The position numbers and the translations under genes are program-made. Of a stretch of DNA of 64,000 nucleotides, positions 1 to 14,200 are shown piece by piece (position 1 is the stretch's first letter; every line of letters starts with the position of its first letter). Source of the DNA: Bacteroidota bacterium (GTDB lineage Bacteria; Bacteroidota; Bacteroidia; Cytophagales; Cytophagaceae); contig JAEYZG010000052.1 of NCBI GenBank assembly GCA_023428135.1, forward strand, positions 14,497-78,496. Reading direction: 5' to 3'. The notes beneath the pieces are model-generated. The model saw only the letters and a list, made by a program, of their open reading frames with translations, did not search any database and was not told the origin of the DNA.

Positions 1-1494
1 TTGTTAACTAAAAATTTGATCTCTAATAATGGAGAAGCAGATAAAGCAATTAACTTGGGGCATTTTTTTTACCCAGGTAAAACCAGTGAACCAAAACCAG
101 TATTTGATACTAATCCAACTTTGGATGGCTCAAAAAATCTTACACTTACCGGTACTTTCACTCCAGGCAAAAATGTAACAATAGAAATTTTCCTTGGAGC
201 AAGCAGTTATCAGTCAGCGGTGCAATATCTGGGTAATGCTACAATTAATAGTGTTGCAGGAACATGGTTTTATACTGTTCCCAATATAAAATCGGAACCC
301 TATTATTTTGCGGCAACATCAACACTTATTGTGCCGGATGGAGACAATCTCAAATACAACACTAGTGAACTTAGTACCTTTACATACTGTAATTCTCCTT
401 CCGTAAATACACCAGATTATTCGATCTATACTTTTTGTGTAGGTTTGCCTATTGCAATGACAAACTTATCAGTTTTAAAGATCAATAATCATCAACCGGG
501 AGTAACATACCTATGGGATATAAATAATGATAATACAATAGATGTAAGTACTCAAAATGCTTTGGAGTTATATAGATTTAATACCGAAGGAGCAGTTCCA
601 GTAAAGCTTACGGCTAAAAACGGCTGTTATTCAAGTACGGTAGAAACAGGAGTTGAAGTTGTTGATTTAACAATAAAAACCCCTCATCCGGAAATATGTA
701 AAGGACAAAGCCTTCCTCTGAATGTTAAACCTCATGGCGGTGTCTTTGGTAGATTTTTATGGTTCAAAGATAATCAACCAATACCAGAGCAGCAGGCTCC
801 TACAAATACAGTTACAGAGTCTGGTACATACAGTGTGGTTTTTAAGGATTTTAGTTGTCCTACCAATGAGTCTGATTATAATAACGCACCATCTGGTGAC
901 AACGGTAATATTGCATATTCAAAAATTGAAATTACAAAAGGAAGCTGTCCTGAGCTATCATGTGGTAACTGCATGAGTTCTTTTGTTCCGGAAAGTGAAA
1001 AAGAATATGTGGTTTCTGTTTGGGTAAAGGAAGACTGGAATCAGCCAATGCAGGACTATTTAAATGCGGGTCTTAAAATTACTTTTTATATTGATCAGTT
1101 TGATGGCACGTCTTTACCAGATAATTCTCTGAATCCTTTGAAAGTTGTTCCAGGAGCTCCTATGGTGGAAGGCTGGCAGAAACTTGAAGGTACCTTCAAA
1201 GCTCCGAAAAATAATGTAGGAATTGCTATTACATTATTAAGTTCTGAAGCAATAGATATTTATTATGACGACCTGAGAATTCAGAGAGACAATTCCAGCA
1301 TGAAGTCTTTTGTCTATGATAAAAAGGATATGAAACTGATGTCGGAACTTGATGAAAGAAATTTTGCCACTTTTTATGAATATGATCAGGAAGGTAAACT
1401 TATAAGAGTCAAGAAGGAGACTGAACGGGGTATCATGACGATTCAGGAGTCACAGACCAATATTTATAAAGTAGAAAATCTAGATAATCAATAA
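1..1494 (+). CDS. Secreted PKD/CBM-like protein of an RHS module (5' end outside window)
   Basis: The reading frame is open at the first base, so the true N-terminus is upstream and the TTG at position 1 is only the window edge. The visible 497 residues contain Ig/PKD-like beta-sandwich stretches (for example GVTYLWDINND and GTYSVVF). A jelly-roll, carbohydrate-binding-like region covers about residues 330-430, with YVVSVWVKEDW and a closing IYYDDLRIQRD. The tail, FVYDKKDMKLMSELDERNF followed by TFYEYDQEGKLIRVKKETE, is a YD/RHS-like ending that in Bacteroidota typically sits just ahead of RHS proteins (family knowledge). The stop is 4 bases before the next gene, and a third gene follows 4 bases after that, so the three are probably one operon. 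A cell-surface role with the RHS protein is inferred. No catalytic motif is visible. Confidence 0.8.
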   Translation: MLTKNLISNNGEADKAINLGHFFYPGKTSEPKPVFDTNPTLDGSKNLTLTGTFTPGKNVTIEIFLGASSYQSAVQYLGNATINSVAGTWFYTVPNIKSEPYYFAATSTLIVPDGDNLKYNTSELSTFTYCNSPSVNTPDYSIYTFCVGLPIAMTNLSVLKINNHQPGVTYLWDINNDNTIDVSTQNALELYRFNTEGAVPVKLTAKNGCYSSTVETGVEVVDLTIKTPHPEICKGQSLPLNVKPHGGVFGRFLWFKDNQPIPEQQAPTNTVTESGTYSVVFKDFSCPTNESDYNNAPSGDNGNIAYSKIEITKGSCPELSCGNCMSSFVPESEKEYVVSVWVKEDWNQPMQDYLNAGLKITFYIDQFDGTSLPDNSLNPLKVVPGAPMVEGWQKLEGTFKAPKNNVGIAITLLSSEAIDIYYDDLRIQRDNSSMKSFVYDKKDMKLMSELDERNFATFYEYDQEGKLIRVKKETERGIMTIQESQTNIYKVENLDNQ

Positions 1495-1498
1495 GGTT

Positions 1499-2242
1499 TT
1501 GAGACAGATAATTCAAATAGTCCTGGTCCTGTATGCTTTATTAGGAAGTCAAAGTCTTTATGCACAGGATGGAATAGGTGAACTTAAGAAAATCAACAGT
1601 ACTATGAGTGGCTTAAAAAACCTCAGTGTTGATATTTCTTATAATGTATATAAGAATTACTATGCAACAAAGGCTGTTGAAGAAACCAGGGCAACTGTAA
1701 AAAGAGCTGGAGAAAACATGCTAAATACATTTGGCAACCAGACAGTTCTTAAAAATTCCAAGTATATGGTGTATGTAGATTCGGACGAAAAAAGGATTGT
1801 CATAGACAATGCCCATATATCTAAAGTGAAGAATCAACCTGCTGGTTTTGCTAACTTTTATCAGCAGCTCGATAGCATTCTGAAAAATGCAAATGAGGTA
1901 AGGGTAAACCAATTGAATGAATTAAATAAAAAGCTGCTCATCAGTTTTGATAAGATTAAAGGATACATGGATTGTTCAAGGATAGAAATCATTTATAATC
2001 CCAAATCATATCTCATGAGTAAAATGATTTTTTATTACAATCAGGAAATAAGTTTGCAGGACGATGGTAAAGGAAGTAAGGAAAGACCCAGATTGGAAAT
2101 TTGTTTCGATAAGCTGGATACCAGGGAAATCAGCAATGATGTATTTTCGGAAACTACCTTTTTTCAGAAATCTTCAAAGGCGTTAAAGCCTTCATTGAAT
2201 TATAAAAATTACGAATTAGTAGATCAGAGATTAAAAAAATAA
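1499..2242 (+). CDS. Small exported protein of the RHS module, function unknown
   Basis: This 247-residue protein starts with TTG. That start is preferred because it gives a complete Sec signal peptide (IIQIVLVLYALLGSQSLYA, cleavage before QDG); the next in-frame Met lies well beyond it. The mature part is hydrophilic and mixed alpha/beta, with no family I recognise. Segments such as YMVYVDSDEKRIVIDN and LEICFDKLDT resemble the LolA/outer-membrane-lipoprotein-carrier-like or DUF-type small proteins found beside Bacteroidota RHS genes, but I cannot name one. It sits 4 bases after the preceding secreted protein and 4 bases before the RHS giant. A periplasmic helper role in export or folding of the RHS protein is an inference from position only. 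Confidence 0.8.
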   Translation: MRQIIQIVLVLYALLGSQSLYAQDGIGELKKINSTMSGLKNLSVDISYNVYKNYYATKAVEETRATVKRAGENMLNTFGNQTVLKNSKYMVYVDSDEKRIVIDNAHISKVKNQPAGFANFYQQLDSILKNANEVRVNQLNELNKKLLISFDKIKGYMDCSRIEIIYNPKSYLMSKMIFYYNQEISLQDDGKGSKERPRLEICFDKLDTREISNDVFSETTFFQKSSKALKPSLNYKNYELVDQRLKK

Positions 2243-2246
2243 ATAG

Positions 2247-5200
2247 ATGAGTAAGCATTTTTCTTTTCTAAAATCCATTTTTATTCTAATAATCGGGATT
2301 CCTTTTTTCGCTTTTGCAGGTAATGAAAAGTACATAGCCCGGAAAGCCGGATCGGAAATTTTTCCTCAGGCAAACATAAGTATTCAGGATAAAAATTTTC
2401 CTAACGTATTAAGCAATGCTCAATATGTTAACTCCAAAGGTATTATTATGCTGTCCATTGACCAGTATAATAAATCTCTGCCTCTTAACTTAGATCAATC
2501 CGTTGAGTTTAGTGTTGAGTACTATAAGAAAGATGGTACTAAGGTAAGCCCTTCTATCGGCCCAATAACTTTGTCGGTCAGCAATATAAATGCAAAGGTT
2601 AAAGACAAAGATTATATTGTAATAGACGATGCTATAAATGATCCTTATAGTATCTCTGTTACTGTAACGAAGGTGAATGGAAGTGCCGTTGCCTCAACAT
2701 TTTTGTCCCCATATGTTAATTTTGAAGTTTCGATAGAAGTAGAGAGGTATTATAATCTGGATCTTGTTTCCGTTCCATTTGCTTCGGGATCCGGAAAAAT
2801 TCAGGGTGAGAAAGTTAATAAAAGTTTATTCTTGAGTTGGGACCATCTTCACGGAGCGGAAATCTATGACCTGGAGTATACTTATGTCGATGATTATTCT
2901 CTAGTCAGTCTTGATACCAAGGCTGATGCAAGCACATTAAATTATGATTTCACGTTTAACAGTACAAGAGTAGTAACAGATAAAAACTATTATGAAATTC
3001 CATTAACTTACGATAGAGGATATCTTCTTTACAGAGTAAGAGGAAAAGGTAAGGCCTTTGGAACTACCTTATATGAGGTTGCAACAAAATGGTCATCTGA
3101 AAATCCTTCATTTGGAACTACAGTAAGCTCCTTTGTAGATAAGTTTGCTATTGAAGGAAAAACAATAAACAATTTTCAGGTTACTTCTTCATTTGCAGAA
3201 GAGGGAAAAAGAAAAGATGTAGTTTCGTATTTTGACGGATCACTTCGCAACAGGCAAGTTGTGACGAAATCCAATTCAACGAATCATTATATTGTTGCAG
3301 AAACATTTTATGACAAAGAAGGACGTCCTATTGCTCAAACATTGCCTGTTCCGGTCTCTGGGAAAAAAGACTTTTCTTATCTTGAAAAATTTCATATTCT
3401 AGATGGAACAGACAGGGGAGTATCGAAGTCAGATTTTGCAGGTACAGGTTGTACTTCACCTGCTCCAAAATTTAGTAATACATCGGGTGCTTCTCAGTAT
3501 TATTCAAGTAATAATAGCTTTTTAGAAGGTGAACTTGAAAAGAAGAATTATATCCCGGATGCAGAGGGTTACCCATATACACAGACTGAATACACACAAG
3601 ACAATACTGGCAGGGTAAAAAGACAGAGTGGGGTTGGAAAAGACTTTAAGCTAGGGTCTACTCATGAAACAAAATATTTTTACGGAAAGCCTGAACAGGA
3701 AGAATTGGATAAACTTTTTGGTAGCAATGCCGGAATAGCAGCCTACTATAAAAAGAATATGATTGTTGATGGAAATGGAGAAGTTTCCGTTTCATATCTT
3801 GATCAAACCGGAAAGGTTGTAGCGACAGCCATTGCAGGAGATTTGTCAAAACCTTCTCCTTTATTAAAACTTGATGGAGGTCCCAATCCGCAGGATATTG
3901 ATGATGTGACTATACAGGCCATCAGAAGATGCCCAAACCCGGGAAATGAAGCAGATCCTGATAATCAATATTGTAATCCTTCTAATTACATACAGGGTAA
4001 TAGTCTGGTTTATTCTAAAGAACTCATAGTTCCTGTTGGCCAGACTTATAAATTCGATTACCTTTTCGAAGCAATGAGTCAGCAGGGGTGTGGGGATATC
4101 TGTTACAATTGTGTATATGATCTGGAAATTTCATTATTAGATGAATGCGGAACGGAGAAAATCACTCCTGTCGCCATCAAAGAAATAGGAATTGGAGATA
4201 ATGATGGTATTTCCAACGCTTGCCTCTCTTCGTCTACCATTTATAGTAACCACCTGGATGAGAAGGAAATCTGGCTTGAGGCAGGCAAATACACACTTGT
4301 TAAAAAACTTACTGTCAATGAAAAGAAAATCAACGAGTATGTAGAAGATTATCTTGCCAATTGTATTAAGACTCAAGAGCAGTTTAAATTAGAAGAAAAC
4401 GAAAATATAGAGTTTAATTCTCTTTGCGAGGAATTAACATGCCAAACCTGTCTCTTGTCGCTGGGGTATGATGAAGATTTGTCTTTAGATAATAACTATA
4501 CTGTTTACAAATCTAATTATCCTAATTCTACGCTTTCATTGAATGATTACGAATTGTCATTAAAAGAATGTAAAGAGCTTTGTGAACCAACCAATAATTG
4601 TGAAAATTCATATGGGATGATGTTGTCTCACATGAGTCCCGGAGGGCAATATGCATCTACAGATCCGACTTCTGAGAGCTGGAGCATGTCTGTTTTTAAT
4701 AAAAATTCCTATTTGAATAGTATTGCAGGTGATTGGGGCATACAGCGTAAGGAACTATTCAGATTCCCTAAACTCAATGGTGTAACTGTTGCATATCCTC
4801 TTGAGGATAATCAGAATCCATTCTATGTTCCTCTTCAAAAATATACCGTTGATGGAGAAAATGGACAAGAGGAAGTATACGATCCGGCAATTACAGATTT
4901 GTCGAAAATCAAAAGAGGTGATTTTGATGAAAATGGAAAGTTTACCGAAAGTGCCAGCGGAAGTGAATTAGCCATCCTGCCCGTATATCTTAAAGATTTT
5001 AAAGATTTCGCAGCCATATGGAAATCTCACTGGGCTCAATACCAGGTTGAATATCACCCGGAATATTGCTACTATGAAACGTGCAAAAAATATAATGATA
5101 TAGACCCAACCTTAAAATATTCAAGTAATGATTTTGATGACAGGATTTCATTCATAAAAAAGTATGCTGATGCTATAAAACCAACAGGACCGGAAAAAAC

Positions 5201-8200
5201 ATTGCCTCCACTTAATACTGTTAACCCGAATTTTGATAAGAGGTTTACTTTTAATCTTCTGGATATTAGCAGTCAAAGTGTTACGGTTGTTACGGATTTA
5301 GTTGATAAGGACCCTTATTTTAAAGGGACAGATCCAATTGTTGTGGCCAGAAGAGATGAAATGATAAGGAGACTTGAAAAATACAATAGCACAGAATACA
5401 ATGGTTCTGAATACGATGGTCCTGAATTAAACATTAAAAAGACTATTGCCATTTCTACATTCTGTGGGTCGATGTATTATGCAAACAATGCGATGTTAAA
5501 TATACCTGAGTGTACTTCATTTGGCTCTGGAACAGAAGAAGAACAAGACGCTCAGTGGCAGGCTTATGTGAGCATGTATCTTGGAGAGAAACAAGCGATC
5601 CAACAGAAAGAAGCGGATCTCTATTGTATGAATACCTCCACTAAAGGTGGGTTTAATGGATGTATTGGTGATCCGCAATTCAGCCCATTTAACGGACTTC
5701 CAAACGAATATTATGCAGGAGGTATCAATTCCTTTTTCTTAAATCCAACTGAGCCGTGTAATGTATTCTATTATAAATTATATAAAAACGCACAAAAGGC
5801 ATTTATCAGTAAAGATGACTCTCAAAAAAAATCTGGTATTTGTGATTATGAAAAGAATCAAAGTAGTTTAGACAGAATCAGAGCGAAGGCAGACATGAAT
5901 GTCTATCTCATGTCCGGACAATGTCCTTTAACAAAAGATTTTGAATTGTTTATGAATGATCTTGCTAGCAAAAACAGACTGCTTGCAAGCGAAACTCCAA
6001 TCATTAAAACGGCAATAAGCCAGAAGCTATATAAATGGGCGCGTTATACTGCCAACGGAGAAACTCCGTCGCCCGGAAGTTTTGTATCTTATACTTTAAG
6101 GTTACAGTCAGGTACATCAACAGACTATGTAAAGGATTATAAAATTTCAAAAACTATAGCGACTCTTCCTCCAATTGCAGACAATGCAACAGTTATTCAT
6201 CTTGAGATTGGTGTGAATCAGGATTATAAATTCGTGGATAAAGCAGATAATTTTAAGGAGTATCTTATTGACATGAACTTTAACGGCACTCCTGTTACCA
6301 CGGATAATGCTAGCAATGTTATTGCCCCGGGAAGGTTTAAAACAAAAATAAAAGGCATAAGAAATCTGATGTTCCGTCAGGAAAATCCGCTTGGAAATTT
6401 CCACTTTTTCGGCGACATGGAGATTGAAATTTATGACGGAACCAAATACATTGGGACTAATTATTATGTTAAAATCAAAGGCTATACCACTTTCCCTTTA
6501 AATGCTGAATGTGACTTTACTAACGTTTGCGAAACATCAGAAGATGGAACTGATTTAAGTGCACTATTAAACTCAATGGTAATGCAAGGGGATCTTTCGG
6601 TTCAGAATAAATCGATGTATGCTGATCCGGATCCTGATGGAGAACCTGTTTTCAATTATGAATCTCTTCTGACTCCTAACCTGAAAAAATATTTCAACCC
6701 AAATTATTTAAATAGTCATTATACGTTCACTTCAGGATTGGAGGGAGATAAAATTGAAATTTCGATCATCAATTACAATTCTGATGAGGATATGAAAATT
6801 GTTCTTGAGCCCAATGAAGCACTTCCTGCGGGTGTTGTTCTGAATCCGGCCAAGATCAAATCTTTCAGTTGTTATGATATAACAACAAATCCTGAGGCAA
6901 ATGAATTTTTCTTCACAGCCACCCAGGAAGGGACGACTGCAGAAACCGTCTATTCCTTCTCAATGAAGGGGACTGTTAGTACTTATGATGATGCTACAAA
7001 TGGTCCGCTGTTCAAATTTAAAAAGTGTGGCCCTCCAACTCCGGACATTTGTAAAACTCAGGAGGTGGAAAATTCAAAGCATGTATTAGATTTCCTGGAT
7101 GAATTTGTAGGTGACAGAAAAACTGTGAATGGTAATAATATAGTTACGGGGAACTATGCTTTCGCTAATGGAAACCAATATTTTATAGGAGATAACCTGG
7201 TATTTAATGCTGAATTGAAAAAGCAGTTAGGAACCTATAAGACGTATTATGCGATGGTAACCACAAATGAGATCTCTGAAACCTCTACTACCCCAAGGGT
7301 TCCCGCTTCAAAACTGAATATTGAACTATGCAGCAGGGATGATCAGACCCAATGCATAGAAGGAAGCAATATAAATTTTACTTTGGAATTTGCAGAAGAG
7401 CATGGTGAAATTGAATTTACTAATATTGTTGGTTTTGCTGGTTTAAAACCTGATTACACGAATTCTAAACAAGGCAAAGCATATGAGTTTACACTTTATG
7501 CGATTTGCAAAGTAGCAACTTCAGCTTTCGCAGTAAATGTAAAAATGAAAGGAAGTTCTGTCTTTCCTGTGGCAGAATGTCAGTTAGGTTGTTTTGCAGG
7601 AAAAGAAAACCTTGTTATTAACGGAGATTTTTCGGATCCTACTTTATTGCCTGATGCTTGTGGAGGATGTATGTGTCAACTACCGGATGAGTCATGGGAC
7701 CCAAACAATAATGAGGTACCCCAAATGGTATCTCCAACATTTAAGTCGGATTATTGCCTTGCTAAAGAATGGGATAATAGAGGGTGGGGCGCAATTATTT
7801 TTGCACGAAGACCACAGGATGCCGGACTAGATTGGGATGGCTATGATCATACAAACGGAAGAGGGTATTTCCTTTATGCAGATAATAAGTTCCAGGAAAA
7901 AAATCCTCTAAAGAAAAGAGCCTGGTATCAGGAAGTTTCAGTAGAGCCTGGTATTTATGAGTTTACTGCTTATGCTATGAATCTCCATCAAATGGATGTT
8001 CCAAATGATGGGAATTGTACGGGGTGTAAGGCAAGGTCTTATGCTTATGATGTTCTTGGTCCAGGAACTGCGAATTATTATGTAACTAATAGATGTAATT
8101 TAGATGAGCTAGAGGATGTAGAGGAGCCTGAAGAAATAAATTCTAAATATCATGATGTATTTGGTAAATTTAATCTTGAAGATAAAATCTTCTTGAAGCT

Positions 8201-11200
8201 GAATATTTCCAAAAGCCCATATAATATTGATTGTGATCCGGAAGATCCAGATCCGAACAAAGAATGTGCACGAGCTTTACTTTCTTACTTGTCACCAGAA
8301 GGCCTTACCTGTAAAAACGGTTGGGTGAAAATTACAACCGTATGGGAAAATACGAACTATACCGGTAAAGTTACGCTGGATGTCAGCAGTATTGACCCAT
8401 ATTATTATGGAGGTGACTTTGGTCTAGATGATATCTCTTTCTCGAAAATCTGTACACCCGTTATTTCAGAACCCGCTGAAGAAAAGACGGAGATTACTGC
8501 CTGCCAGGAAATGGTTAATAATTTAAAAACCATTAACGCAGAACTTAAATACAGTAGAAACAAGGAAAAACTAAGACAGGATTTCAGAACCAACTATATC
8601 AACAAGTGTCTGAAAGCTCCTGAAGAGTTCCGTTTCTCTTACAAAGATTATGAATATCAGTATACCCTTTACTATTATGACCAGGCAGGAAATCTTGTTA
8701 AGACTGTTCCTCCTCAAGGTGTTGACGTAATTAAAGATGATGCTCAGTTAACAGAAATTCAAAATGATCGTCTGAACAAGACTTTCACTCCCGGGTTGCA
8801 ACCTAAGCATACTTTGCCGACCACTTATTACTATAATTCATTAAACCAGCTTACAGCTCAGTCTGTACCGGATCATGATAAGTTGAATATTTTTAATGGT
8901 GTGTCAATCGCAGGTCTGGAAGACTTTAATATATTAGGTATACAATTCAAAGATGGTTTGAACGGTTATCTTGTCGCTAAAGAAACCGTACCTGATCCAA
9001 ACGAATTGTATCCTGATAGAGCGCATATTTTTGTGACCAAAGATGGTGGGAATGAGTGGACTGAGCTGACCAAACTTGGGTTACTTGATTTGAAGGATAT
9101 TCAGTTTGTGCCCGGAAGTGATCAGGTTGGTCATACAGTCGGAACAAACGGTGGGTTGCTGAGAACTGAAAATGGTGGAGAAGACTGGTTGTTTAAACCA
9201 GTAGGTACTACCAATGCATTGACCAAAGTACATTTCTTCGATGTAAACCATGGTCTTGCTTTTGAATCGGATGGATCCATCTGGACAACAAGAGACAAAG
9301 GCGAAACATGGTTAAAAACAAATCCGCTTTCGAATCCGGGAACAATCACAGATGTTCATTTTAATGGAACAACTGGTTTTGTTATATCTAATTATCAGGG
9401 AAGTCAGAAAATATACTTTACTTCGAACAAAGGTGATACCTGGGCTGACTTTGGAGCGAAATACAGAGTGGCTGGACTTAACACCATTTCAGTTGCTGAA
9501 ACAGGTAAAGTATACGCAGCCGGAGAAGCAGGTATTCTATTAAAATCTGTTGATTCCGGAGAAAACTGGCAGTTTGTTTATGCTGATGCTGATAATAAAG
9601 CATTTACCAAGCTGCATTTCTACAGAGAGTCTGCAGGCTGTGGAATCTTGAATAATAAAGTTGTATATACAGAAGATGGCGGAGTTACATGGAAGCCGTC
9701 CAACTTACCAGATGGAGTCATAAAGGATTTTAAGATAGAGGACAAAGATGGCTATTGCTTGTCTGCAGATAAAAAAATCTATAGAACTAAGGATGGCGGT
9801 AAAACCTGGATACTTAGTTCTCCTTCTTTGGATTTGAGCTCTGTTATAACTGAGAATGTTACTACATTTTTCTATGATTCCCCAAAATTGGTGGTGGGGA
9901 CGGAAAATGGAAAGCTGTATGTTAATAGTAATCCGCTTTCATCTCAATATGCATGGACAGCATTGAGTCTACCCAAAAACAAGGCTGTAAAGAGTATTTT
10001 AATACCTTCAGTGACTGATGCTGCCCTTATCCTGATTGAAGATGGTTTGGGTACGGGATCGGTTTATTATTCTTCGGATGTATTTGCTACACCTGTTGTA
10101 TGGAGTGCTGAGAAAAAGACTAATATCCAGGAAATCAAATGCCTTGAAGGTAAATACTATGCATTAGCCAATACAGGGGCTTTATACTCCAGTAACGATG
10201 GTAATGCCTGGACTGATGAAAACACCATATCTTCGGATCTGAAATCTATTGATAAAGTTTCAGGAAAATTTGTTGCAGTGGGAGGAAGAAAGATCTATAA
10301 ATCCACTACTGTAGTTACCAATAATGACCAGTTTAATTCCAAGTCGGAAAATATCAAGCTGGATCCTTTCAGAGGTGTTTACTGCGAAGATGCAGAACAT
10401 GTATATCTGACTGGTAAAGACGGACTTTTCTTTAAATACAATGCGAGTGACAAAACGTTCTATCAGTTCCTTGTACCTACCAATGCAGATCTGAATAAAG
10501 TGGTTATAAGCGGAAGCAAGGGTGTAATTGCAGGAAAAAAGGGGTCATTGTTATACTCAACAAATGCAAATACAGAATCACAGTGGACTGTATCTACCTT
10601 AAATACAGGCACAGATAAGGCAATCACCGATTTGGCTCTGGTTTCACCCAATTCAGTTTTTGCGTCTACAGAAGATCATTCTGTTTACACCTCATCTGAT
10701 TTTGGTGCCACGTTTACAAAACACAACACTCCGGCTAATTTCTCTCTTGATGCGATTTCATTCAGTAATGCACAAAAGGGAATTGCAGCAGGTAAAAGTG
10801 GTACGGTCGTTATAAGCACCGATGGAGGTATAACGTGGAAAGATGTTACCACTATAGATCCTCTGAAATTAACAGCAACGTTCCATGTTAAGAATAGCCA
10901 GACGGGATATGCTGTTGGAAAGAATTCAACAATTGTTAAAACAACAGATCTGGGACAAACCTGGACGCCCCTTAAAGCAGGTATCAGTACAGCCAAGAAC
11001 TTCACATCTGTCTCCTTCAAAGATGCTAATAATGGTATTGTAGTAGGAAACAGTATCGTGTTAAGAACAACCAATGGAGGTACTTCTTGGGAGGCGCTTG
11101 TTGCTGCCCCTGCATTTAATTACAATTCAGTAAGTGTATTTGATAAATTCATATTAGCTGTAGGAGACGGTGGAAATATTGCTAAATCCACTGACTTCGG

Positions 11201-14200
11201 AGCAACGTGGAGTACAATGAATACAGGTACAGCAAATTTGAATTCTGTATATGTGCTGGACAGCAAAAATGCTTTTGCTGTTGGAAACAACGGTACAATT
11301 CTGAAAATGAATGCTGCCGGTACCTCATGGACTCCAACAGCAATAAGCTCGCTTGCAAATACCAAATTGAATACTGTATATTTCACCAATATTAAGACTG
11401 GATATATTGTAGGTGCTAATGGTACATTCCTGAAAACTGTTGATGGTGGAGTAACCTGGCTGCCGAAAGAATTGAATACAACCAGCGATATCACCAATAT
11501 TAACTTTATTGATGATAACCATGCGTTTGTTTCAGGAACCGATGGATATGTAAGTAAAGTAACAGACTTCTCGGAAGAAGTCAGCTCAAGATTCTGGTAT
11601 GATGAGCTGGGAAGACTTGTAGTTTCTCAAAACTCTAAGCAGTATAACTATAATCCTAAAAGGTATAGTTACACAGTTTATGATGATTTAGGAAGGATTA
11701 TTGAAGTAGGAGAGCTGGCTCCGTCTACTGATGTCGAAACTTTATTGTCCGGAAGTCAGATTAATTCAGATCTTTTAAAAATCTGGATTAACAATACTCC
11801 TTTGGCTAATAAGTTTGAGATAACGAGAACTCAATATGACGTTTCAGGCTTGTCTGAGACGACTCAAGTTAACCTCCTTGGATCTAAATTAGATAAAGGT
11901 ACTCTGAGAAACAGAGTCGCAACGATAACTTATCGTAGCAAAGGAAATAGCACCATTGATCATGCAACTCATTTCAATTATGATGTTCATGGTAATGTAA
12001 AAGAACTTGTACAGGAAATACCTTACCTGTATGCCTTTAATCAGCACTATAAGAAGATGCGCTATGAGTACGACCTGATTAGCGGTAAGGTAAATAAAGT
12101 AATTTACCAGGAGAATCAGCCGGATCAGTTTATCCATAAGTATGAATACGACGCAGAAAACAGGATCACTAGTGTAAAAACCAGTGAAGATGGTATTGTC
12201 TGGGCCGAGGATGCCAATTACACCTATTATGCACATGGGCCACTTTCAAGAATTGAATACGGAGACCTGAAAGTACAAGGCCAGGACTTTGCATACACTA
12301 TACAAGGTTGGATAAAAGGAGTCAATGCTACCAATATCTCATCGGAGAGTGATCCCGGAAATGATGGATTGGCAACTTCGATCAATAAGAATGTTGGAAA
12401 AGATATATACAGCTATAGCCTCAATTATTTTGATGGAGATTATAAGGCTGTGAATAGTAATTTCCTTGGAAATAGGACTAATAGCGAGTTTGGGACTGCT
12501 ATTAAAGGACAAGGATACGACTTTAATCTGTACAATGGCAATATCAGTAGTATGGTTACCACAATATTAAGTTCTGGTGGATCAGAGAACAGCCCGGATA
12601 TTGTAGATGTACAGGGAACAGCTTATACTTATGATAAGCTGAACAGAATCAAGAGCATGCAGGCTTATGCAAATTTTGATTTAGCAAATAATGCCTGGTT
12701 GTCTTCCGGTGCAACAGCTTCTTATTCGAGTACCTATAAATATGATAACAATGGTAATATTATTAATCTTCAAAGGAAAAATAAAGCAGGTGAAGTATTT
12801 GATGATCTGACCTACAACTATGATGTTATTAATAATCAAACGCCAGGGCTAACGATAGGAGAAGCAAAATTAAGGAGTAATAAACTTTACCTGGTGGATG
12901 ATCAGGTTACTACTGCAATTGCCAGCGATATAGAGGACCAAGGGGTTTTCATTAGTGAGCATGAAGATATTAATGAAGACAATAATTACCAGTATGATGA
13001 AATTGGGAATCTTAAGTATGATAGATCAGAGGGTATCCACAAAATTATATGGAATGTTTCTGGGAAAGTTGATATGATCATTAATAATGGAATTAAATAC
13101 GGAGAGCATTCGAAGTTTTTATATGATATAAAGGGGAGCAGAATTGCGAAAATTACCAAAAAGACCATCGCAGGAGAAAGTCTAGAGGATATCGAAAATT
13201 TGGATTGGTTGAGTAATTGCCCTTCCTGTAACTATACGTGGTATTTGAGAGATGCTTCAGGGACTATAATATCTATATATAGTCAAACTCCAAATGCTGG
13301 GCATTTTGATTTTAAACTTGATGAAGTTCCTCTATATGGTAGCTCAAGGATAGGTGAATATAAACCTTATAAATTACTTGCAATCAGATCGTCGGATTTT
13401 ACTTCTCAATACTCCCCTCCAAGTCCAACTAACCTTGGATATAGAGGATATACTTATAATTTGAATAAAAAATATTATGAGCTAAGTAATCATCTTGATA
13501 ACATACATACGGTAATTACTGACTTTAGAAAGTATGATAACTTACAATATCTACCTCTAGTTGAGTTTAGCCAAGATTATTTTCCATTTGGATCATTAAT
13601 GGACGGTCGGGGCTTGGCATCTGGAAGTGTATATAGGTATGGATTTAATGGAATGGAAAAGGATGATGAGGTTGCAGGAGATGGAAATAGTTATTCTACA
13701 GAATTTAGACAATTTGATCCTCGACTTGGTCGCTGGTTTTCTATTGATCCACAAAGTGAATCTTTTCCTAATGAGTCTCCTTATGGGTTTGTTTTTAATA
13801 ATCCAATTACTAGTACTGATAAGAAGGGAGATTGTCCTGACGGCATAAATTGCGATGATTATGATCCAAGTTATTATTCTCCAACGGGACAGGTTGTTGG
13901 TGTTCCAAGTGATGCAGGTGTTAATCAGGTATTAGAAGTTGATGGAATGAAAATAATTTCTTCTTTTTATGGAAATGATAAAAAAGGTAATTTTTATTAT
14001 TATTCATGGAATGACGAGTCCAAAAGTTTTAATTCGGTGAATGATGATGGTTCGTGGGGAGATAAATGGGATGCTTCATTTAGTGTCGATATGGTTAATC
14101 AAATAAAAACCATGAATCAGGAAGTTTATGGACTTTTTCAAGCTGCAACTTGGAAAAAGGCTTGGGGTAATTTTCAATGGAAGATATCATCACCTTGGTA

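Noticed and set aside
10685..11497. Two overlapping-length minus-strand frames (129 and 125 codons) opposite the RHS gene
   Set aside because: They mirror the BNR-type repeat block; their Val/Pro-rich translations are a by-product of repeat codon usage.
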